A stretch of DNA of 64,000 nt from Pseudoscleropodium purum (lineage: Eukaryota > Streptophyta > Bryopsida > Hypnales > Brachytheciaceae). The stretch is from positions 2,501 through 66,500 of the forward strand of contig OZ017796.1 in the NCBI GenBank assembly GCA_963969395.1. Reading direction: 5' to 3'. Shown one piece after another: positions 55,750-64,000 of this stretch (positions within the stretch are counted from its first letter, which is position 1; each line of letters opens with the position of its first letter). A model generated the notes under the pieces. It made no database searches. It was not told the origin of the DNA and saw only the letters and a program-made list of their open reading frames with translations. The position numbers and the translations under genes were made by a program.

Positions 55750-58700
55750 ATGGATTCGTCGGGTTTCAACACTGGAAGGGCTGTGGCAGTCCCATTGGTG
55801 CCACGTCAGAGAGTCGTCTTCGGCAAAGCAGCTGCGGCAGGAAAACCTGTAGTTGGAGCGGCTGGGGACAAGGCTGTTACTGGATTATTGCCTGGATCGG
55901 GATCTGGCTCTGGCAGGCAGACGTTTAAAGGTGCTAGGCCAGGTGCACAAGTTTCCAATGCGGACACTGAACAAAATGTGCACGACAGAAATCCCAGCCC
56001 TACTCGCATGCGGAAGTCAGCCTCGGTTTCTGCTCATCCTCCTGTTAAACAGAATCCGGGTGGAGCAATTTTCAGCGATGCCGAACTGCAAAGGTCAGTA
56101 AAATCTGCTCAGTTGAAGGTAGAGAGAATAGACAAGAGGACAAAATAATATATCACTCGTGTTGGGTTATGTTAATTTTGATGCCTGTTCTTTCATTTAG
56201 GTTTTGCACCGTGTTTTAACTGACTGGAATGAGTGGTACAGAGAAGCGAATGCAAAAGCTCAGAGACTTCTACGATTTTCGCAAGGTCAGGAAACTTCCG
56301 AATTAGCATCACAGCCGACTATTGGCCGTGTCTCAGGGAAGGCAGAACATCGATTTCCCCAGCGAGAATCTCGACAGCCGAGCCAAACCCTAAAGCCCTC
56401 AGTGGACAATTCGCAACTTGACACTATGGAAACGGAGGCCCTTGGGGAGGACTTCAGTGACACAGAAGCCATTGTCGGGACCTGCGATGACATGTGTTCA
56501 GGTAGTTTTTCCTTAATGGTTTCTAATTTTCACTTGGTTCTGCTTTCCTTATTCAAATGCGATTGGCCCAAGGCCTATTTTAAATTGGAATTGCGAGACT
56601 GAGCCTTTTTCTGAAACGTAATTTAGGGTGTCACTGGCTGCTCCGTGTGAGATAGGAGTCAAGCAAAATTGCAAAACAAAGTAGGACTAAAGAACTGACT
56701 GAAGGTGCTTAACGTGCGTGTTGTGAATGTTTTCAAAGAACTTGAACGACACGAACGCGAGAGAAAAGGTGACCTTGACAAATTTGAAAGAGTAGATGGT
56801 GACCGTAACCTGACCAGCGTTGACTTGGCAGTTAAGAAGGTACGTACGGTTTAACAGGGTATTGTTATCTGCATTGGCTTAGCTAGGCTATTGTCATATG
56901 CACCTGATCATTCAAGTCACTGGTGCTTATCTATTTCAAGCTCAAGTTCACTCCTGGACCTTCAAACCTGTTTGGAGCAAGCTGAAGTAAGTTTGAGTTC
57001 GGAGTTCCTGTATCTGAAATGCACGTTCTAGCTTTTGTCTGTCTTGCTAAGCATCTTTCCAAACATGTATGGCGATCCCATGTGATAGTATGAAGTTTGG
57101 TCATATGTGTTCTTGATTATCAGTGAGAGTCTGGAAAAGACTCAGCTGGCATTGCGTTAACAATGCCATTGAAGTTTGTTGCCCTAATAAGTTCTTGACC
57201 TCTGGCGATCCTGCAGTATACAAGGACTCCTTCTCGAGAACCTCACTTGATTCGTCCTCTTCCAGTTCTTCAAGTGACTATGAACTATCTCTTGTCGTTG
57301 ATCAATCAAGTTTATGATGAACGACTCTTAAGGCTCCATAGTTTTTTATGGGATCGAATGAGAGCAGTGCGCATGGATTTACGAATGCAGCACATTTTCA
57401 ATCGTGAAGCCATCACCATGCATGAGCAGATGGTGAACTTTTAACACCACGAGTATAGCTTGTCTTACCGAATTTCTTTGATAGCGATGGATTTTGCTGG
57501 GAGGTGGAGCTTTGCATGCATCTTGTCCGAAAATTGAAAATTCGCTGTTTAATCGATATTTTAAATTCCGTAGGGATTCTCTTGTGGATTGTTTAATTTT
57601 TGTATTAGTGCAAAATCTTGTTTTTATTAGATATCAACAATTTTGTTTGATGTTATTTTCTCAGATCCGTTTTCACATTCTTGCTATGCACGAGCTTTGC
57701 GAGTACAAGAAAGGGGAAGGTTTTAACGAAGGGTTCGATGCTCATCTAAATATTGAGCAGATGAATAAGGCCTCTGTAGATCTGTTTGAGATGTATGATG
57801 ACCATCGAAAGAAAGGAATTCAAGTTGAAACAGAGGCGGAATTTAGAGGCTATTATGCTCTGTTGAAACTTGACAAACACCCAGGGTACTCTGTAAGTGA
57901 ACCTGATCATACAGCTCAAGTGTCTGCCATAATTTATCCTTTTGTGGAGGCATTCTGGTTTTGGAAATAATATAAGTCAACACTATTCTGAATTTTCGTA
58001 GGTTGAACCTGCGGAGCTATCTTTGGATCTTGCAAAGATGACACCGGATATGCGGAATACTCCTCAAGTGTTGTTTGCTCGGGATGTTGCCAGGTCTGTC
58101 ACCTTTGTGTCTCTTGCATTGCTAGATATTAATTTATAATAAATCCTCCTCTTTAGTTTGCACGTATTCGTTTGTTTGTTGGTGGTGCCACTCGAAGTAA
58201 TCTTAGATTGCTGATGTGATGCTGTCCCTAACAGGCATATCTGTATGCAAAAATCGTCATTTTGGCTCTTGCGATTTTAAATGGGTCAAATTTTGGAGAA
58301 CCGGTTAGGTCATTCCTCTATTCAGGTGTCTTGGAAGAATATGTTCAAATTTGCACATCTCCAGAAGATGTTCTTCAGGGATGTCTGGGTTTGCGATCCC
58401 CATCTTGTGCGAGGTGTTATTTTCTTATGGCTGTAGTTTGCCAATCCTATTGGTGTTCCTGGTAGCCAATATTGCAGGAAGGCATTTAAGAGAACTTGAT
58501 CAATTTCCACCTGGAGTTTGGCAGTTTCTCAAAGCCTGCATCATCGTTGGAAGCAATTGAAGAATGCATATTTGGACTTTGCGGAAGAATACCTTATTGG
58601 GGTAGTCTTTGTTTGGGCACGACTTACAGTGTACGAGATGGAGGCAGCTCTTGTGCTCTATACTAATGCGCGTTTCCTTGACAGACATGATTATTTGATG

Positions 58701-61700
58701 GGTAGTTTTTCCGCTTGGGTGGGTGTGTAAACTGGATTTCTCAGGGCTTGCCGTGGGGGCAACTATATCTCATTTTTCCGTTTAGCGAGGAAGTCCACAT
58801 ACCTTCAAGCATGTCTAATGCATGCTCATTTTGCTAAGGTAATCTTTTATTTAAACTTCAACTATGAGAATAGAGGATGAGAATCCTTTTCAAATTTCTT
58901 CCTTTAAATTGATCTTGCTCTATGTTTGCTTCTTCATACCAATGTTAGTATCTTTTGGCATGTTTACAGCCGACAGGATTTGAGAACTTTTTCATATTTT
59001 CAAGGTGTGGAGCAAAGTTTTGTCTGTATTGCTGGTGAAAAGAGATTCTCTGCTCGTTGTGTATGACTCGAGAATTGTGTGTTGGGATTTCAGCTGTAGG
59101 TTGAAGTTCCTCCATGAATTAGAATAACCTGATTCGTAACCCAATAAAGTGGCTGTTAGATTCTGTATGTTTGCGGCGGAATCATAACATGAAATCTTGT
59201 GTCTTGTCGGTACTGATATGTGATATTTTTGATTATGTAGCTTCGAACTGAGGCTTTAGCAATACTTCATAGCGGTCTACAGAAGAACCAGGGTGTCCCA
59301 ATCACACAAGTTGTGAAATGGCTCGGTATGGAGGTAATTGAATCAATTCTGCTCATTCCTCAATTCACGGCTTACACCGAGAGGCACCGCAAGAGATAGT
59401 GATTCACAAAAATCATATTAAGACTTCAATTTTACATGTCTGTTTCATGTTTAGTGTTGGACAATGCTCCTTGCGGTGGGCTGCTTGTGACCAGATTCTT
59501 TGTAGGGTTTTAGGGTTGTCGAGAACTGAGAATGAAAGAAAATATGTGTCGGGAAATCTCTTTAAGTTGTTTATGTGAATTGTTCTCTTTGGTAAACAGG
59601 GTGAAGACATTGAAACTCTGGTCGAGTATCACGGCTTCAGCTTGAAGACTTTTGAGAAATTGTATGCTATGAAGGACGGACCTTTACTCAATCGTGATGC
59701 AGAATACCAAGCCCGTCGGTCACGATTAGTAGAAACAAAACGTTCTTCAACTATTGTTGAGGATGTGGAAGGTAAGGGTCAGCAACAGGTCTTAGTTGAT
59801 AGCTGGGCAGCTACTCCGATGACACCTGGTATGCAAGAAGAAGAGATGCCTGACTATGAAGAAGATGATCCTCTTTTCCCCGCAGAGGCGTCTCAAGCAT
59901 CTCTTGCGCTGGGGCATTGGACAACTGCCCCAGGAAGATCTAGTCCGGGTACGAGTCAAGGAGTTGACGACATGCGTATTTCTCCTCCCTATAAGGCCAC
60001 TTCTCCTACTAGAGAAGGCCAGACTACACTGTCTGCAACTTCTTTCAGTTCAAGGACGTCACCATTGTGGCCTACTCCTCACCAAAATCATCTGATTCCC
60101 AAATCTTCGACAGAGAACCCAAGTCCACAGAGGAGCCGGAAGCGGGAATCGTATCCCGGGCGTCTAACCCAAGACATTGACTTGAAGGAGGGAAATAAGA
60201 AACTTGTAACGGCAGGGGGGGCAATTGACGTAGAACCAGAGGAAGAAGAAGACGATGACGCACCTGAGCCCGGCCCAACTTTAGAGGAGATAAGGGCACA
60301 GAGAGTGCGCGAGTTGGAAGCTGAGAAGGAAAAAGAGAGGGAGAAGGAAAGGGAACGGGAAAGGAGGAAACGAGCAACAGAAGAAGCTGAAGCTGCTGCT
60401 GCAAAGTGGGCAGCGAAACTAGCTGCAGATGCTGAATTGAAGTTGCAGAGGCAAGAAGAAGAAAGGCTGGCAGCGTATCGAGCGGAGGCCAGCGCTGGGA
60501 AGAAACGACTATGGCTGAGGTAATTTAGACTCTAGCTTGATTATGCCGACCTTAGGTTATTTACCTACATCCTGTCTATTGTTCCCCAGCTACCTTACTC
60601 GCCCTCTTTCACCTCTTAGATTTTGTGCAGTTTGAAAGGAATTTGTTCCAACAATACCTTCACTAATGGTGCATCTCCTTGCCATGAAGTTGTTTGATTT
60701 TTGTTTTTGATGTACACTTGCGTTGCTGGTTTTCAAAGAGTACAAGAAACTGATGCATGCTGGTTTCTGTCAATTCAGACGATGGAGACGCAGGGCTGCA
60801 TTCATGGCAGAGGAAAAGCTTCGGCGTAGAATAAGGGCAGAGGCTGCCTTGGGTTCTCTCTCTGTTGGACCTCCTCTAGCTGTCGCTAAATCTGACGAAG
60901 ATGGGGTGAGTTGTACTTTCGCTTACCGTCCTTCTAATTGAGTTCAGGAGGAAAGATTTTACAATGGATGGGTTCATATTGGACATTCAAAAAGCTGTAG
61001 TTCCGAGTATAAGAACAGTGCTATTTATTTATTTTGGCTTTTGTCGCTTGGTATTGGCAGGCACTCAGAACACTAACGATCAATGGATCTGCACGAATGA
61101 CTATTGACCAAGTTGCGAGGGTGCGTTCAGAGAAAATTCGTGAGATGTGGAAGCCTTTAGATATCGCATCTTTAGTTCTTCCATTATTTGAGCACAAGTT
61201 TCCTTCCACGAAGTTCATCACGTTCAAATTACTTCTGTCAGTGGGCGGTACAGATCCCTCAAACATGGCTGGGCAGTGGTTATCCAACAAATTGTCAAGA
61301 AGACAGCTTGTAATCCCAGAAGTTCACGCAGATGGCCGTACTCCAGGGTTATGGTTTGAAGCCATGAATGTTGATGACAGCAAGACATCATATCAAGACA
61401 CTGCATTGCACGGAGCAAGTGGTCTTGTGTTCCTTGTACGTATGGGACATTCAGTTATCGAGGAACGACTTCGGTTACACTCGTTAGTAGAAACTTTACC
61501 TGTTGGAGTGCGTCTACCTTTACTCCTGCTCTACTCACCTAAGGAACGTAATATTGAAGCGGAAACAGAGAAATTGAAGACCTCTCTGGGGTTGTATGAC
61601 TTTGAAGGTCTTCGAATAGGTTGGCAGAATGTGTCGCCTGTGTCATCAAGCAATGATGGAGGTTTATATAGTGATGGATTCCTTTGCGGAGGGTTAGTAT

Positions 61701-63429
61701 GGCTAGCTAACAGCACTCCTTCGCAGCCCAATTTACGGCCTATACACATCCGTGAGTTAGTCTCAAGCAACTTAGATGGACATTGTAAAATTCTTATGGC
61801 AAGTTCCTCCTCAAAAGTGACTCCGGAGCGGTGCATAAGTATTTTCAACCGCTCATTAAGGTCAGCTGCTATGGAGATTCGGAAAGCTGTTGGTGCCGCA
61901 CCACCTCACTGGCCACCTGAAGAGGCCGCATCCGAAGTCAGTGGTGTACTACCTGGTATTTTACCCCAGCAAGGGTGGAATGAACCTTATCTGTTGGATC
62001 CAATTCATCACGTTTTGCATATAGCTGAGCTGCCCAAATTTCCTAGGATTGAGCAAGTTAAGCCAGGCTCTCCAACAAGTGCGTGGGAGAACGTGCGGTA
62101 TCAGAAGGTAGTATTATATTTTCTGCAGTTCTTTTACACTTGCCAAATAATTATATACGTATTATACTATCCGACTTTAGTATCAATTTCACTCGCTAAG
62201 CTCTGCTCAATTATCACAGTAAATTTTACCATTTCGCCATTATTCATGTTATAGGTTGCTGATGTTTCTCATGTTCTGAATTTCAGGCAGCAGTAGAGAG
62301 GGCTATGCAGAAGTACTTGGCTCGTATTGATGGAATAAACGAAGACGATCCGGTCCTTATTCGTCAAGCACAGACAATGGTACAAAGGAACAGCAGCCTG
62401 GAGTGGACTGAGTCGGGACGTGTGCTGGTTACTCGGTGGGCAAACATTTTCCAAGCCATCTATCAAACTCGGTTACTACTGCTGAACAGTGAGCCTCCCC
62501 CATTTGTCTACGTCGTATCAAGAGATGAGGAGGAGACAGTGCGACCACTGGAACTCGATGAAGTAGAACAGCAGGTTCCATTTGCAAGTGAAATTGCTGC
62601 TGGAACTCCGTTCGGAAGGACAAGACACGTCAATCTCATGTTTGACGATACAGAAGAACGAGAAGCAAAGACGACTCTGCAAGAGAAGTTGTCTTTAGCG
62701 AAGTCTTACACCGACCGGTTCAGTTGTGGAGATTTCCAGAGCAGAACTCCGTTGAAACAGCAGACAAACCCAGGGGAGATGGAGGACACGTTGCAATTTT
62801 CAATTCAAGCAAATACTTGGTCAATCTTTTCACCGTCATTGGAGTCATGGCAACGAGGTCAGCCCGTGTCCTTGAAGAAGAGGCGATTATCGCTTTCTCC
62901 TGAAAGTGTCATCCAGTCCCTTCCCAGGAACTTAAGTACTTCCTTGGCATCAGTTTTCTCGACAGAGAGCTCCAGTGTTACTGAGTTACAACCGCCCGGG
63001 TCTGACGGTTTTCCACTTCTTGAAAATGGGAAAGACCATGACGTCATTGGAACATTTGAAATTCCTCGCTTACCAGAGGAAATACTTCTAGACAACATCG
63101 TCATGAAGCTGAGCCTTGATGCGGACCGTTCGCTACGTCGCGCCAGCTCGGATATGTGCTTCGCTGATACCCAGGTTGCAGCAGACTTAAGTTCTGAAGG
63201 AGTGATCAATGAGAGAAGTTATTTTCGCTCTGATAGCAATTTACCTTATGACGGGACTGTACATTGTGGAGTTAGTGAGCGTATTGAGTCACGTGCATTG
63301 ACCAATTGCAGTGACATGGGAAGCATTGATGATATGTTAGAAAGGTGCTGGAGGGCTCAGAAGAGCATTGATCGCAAACTTGAAGATACTTTCGGCATTG
63401 ATTATGATAGTTTGCAGAGTCATCTGTGA
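55750..63429 (+). CDS. SAC3B: SAC3/GANP family protein (SAC3B-like), TREX-2 mRNA-export scaffold
   Basis: Twelve exons join in phase: 55750-56097, 56201-56501, 56739-56839, 57217-57432, 57665-57892, 58002-58093, 58745-58838, 59241-59333, 59600-60519, 60779-60905, 61061-62107, 62287-63429 (about 1569 residues). A basic Gly/Ala-rich N-terminus leads to the Sac3/GANP domain, which opens at GTCDDMC (209-215) and continues ERERKGDLDKFERVDGDRN, RPLPVLQVTMNYLLSL, FLWDRMRAVRMDLRMQHIFN, AMHELCEYKKGEG, GYYALLKLDKHPGY, FFRLARKSTYLQACLMHAHF and VEYHGFS. A very charged helix with E-K-E-R repeats (about 718-840), where SUS1/ENY2 and centrin bind in relatives, precedes an MCM3AP-like C-terminal part (LPLLLLYSPKE near 985) and a Ser-rich tail. 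It scaffolds TREX-2 at the nuclear pore for mRNA export. Oddity: CPE after GTCxxM is CSE here. Start could instead be 55693. Confidence 0.95.
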
Positions 63430-64000
63430 TATCTGAGGTTGAACCAATCTCCTAGAACCCAATTTCCGCTAGGCGCCTACAGTTCCTGACGGCGGTTTTG
63501 AAACCAGGTCTGATGAGATGGCAACTCGGGCAACTCGGCAGAATATTTAGTATCTTTTTAGGTTCAAATGATAAATCTCCCATCTGCAAAATGTGTGAAT
63601 TGGAACTTAGATTTAGATCTGGACAGGAGCGGTCCTTAACTTAGTAGAGAAGAACTCTGCCCTCTTTTCAGGCCGGCTGTGAACCAAGGGACTCTACCTG
63701 CGAGGTTCAGAACTTCTATCCTGTTCATGTATACTATTGTAATATATCGCACTGGCCGTTTTCTTTGTGCATTTTTCCTCAAGAAAAGAATGTCCGTGGC
63801 TCTCTATCTGGGCATGGTTAAAACTGGTGATCTTCCTCTCTGCAGACCTTTATGGGTCTGAACCATACGGGTATTTGAAAGTTGGTAACCGCAACTCATA
63901 TTGAGACTCATGTTCTTGAGTTCAGTACATAGGTTGAATGTAAGTTTTGAATCTGCAATTAGGTGAACCGATGAGTGAAACCTGAGGCCATCATTGTTAG
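63430..64000 (+). other. SAC3 3' flank
   Basis: Probably 3' untranslated sequence and downstream DNA. GC stays higher than in the spacers. No canonical AATAAA is obvious; TTGTAATATATCG near 63735 is a possible plant-type polyadenylation region. No further gene is seen before the window ends. Confidence 0.45.

Noticed and set aside
58262..58730. Open frames inside the long SAC3 intron 58094-58744, as possible extra exons
   Set aside because: The flanking exons join in phase as DVAR-ACRGGNY, exactly as expected for the family, leaving no room for added sequence; the intronic frames match no part of SAC3.

Overview
This is eukaryotic plant nuclear DNA, most likely from a bryophyte and probably a moss. 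The evidence is two DYW-class pentatricopeptide-repeat (PPR) genes of the organellar C-to-U editing type, a plant-type SAC3/GANP mRNA-export gene with 12 exons, an OSB-type (plant organellar single-stranded DNA-binding) PDF motif, CCCTAAA telomere-type repeats and many small inverted-repeat transposons in very AT-rich spacer. The moss assignment is inferred from PPR style and transposon type; no marker gene fixes the species.

Layout. 1-2290: plus-strand gene remnant or partial gene of unknown family (candidate exons 1456-1572, 1985-2026, 2159-2210) with a 40-bp minisatellite. 2280-4790: composite telomere-associated repeat block. 4790-8000: AT-rich spacer with a (TA)25 tract and an exact 194-bp tandem duplication. 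8000-13420: leader-like sequence, an OSB PDF-motif fragment in three exons, then PPR-DYW gene 1. 13421-33000: spacer with two hAT/hairpin elements, an eight-copy 97-bp satellite, a decayed transposase and a TTAA-bounded repeat family. 33587-33985: a small coding frame split by a CACTA-type miniature element. 37600-41200: more inverted-repeat elements, including a second copy of the GC-rich hAT-like element. 42146-44060: second, longer decayed transposase. 45207-47070: PPR-DYW gene 2, truncated at its 5' end. 47071-49130: 3' flank homologous to that of gene 1. 49131-55000: AT-rich spacer. 55000-63430: SAC3B-like gene, the best supported gene here.

How the parts relate. PPR gene 2 and its 3' flank are a DNA-level duplicate of PPR gene 1 and its flank. 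Each copy later gained a different miniature transposon at a site that is empty in the other, which orders the events. Within each PPR gene the 303-bp (101-codon) P-L-S modules have been homogenised separately, so the window records recent modular evolution of RNA-editing factors. The SAC3 gene is an unrelated housekeeping mRNA-export gene. I see no tRNA, rRNA or CRISPR. Intron-exon models were built by eye from frame, splice-site and family match; none is supported by transcript data.
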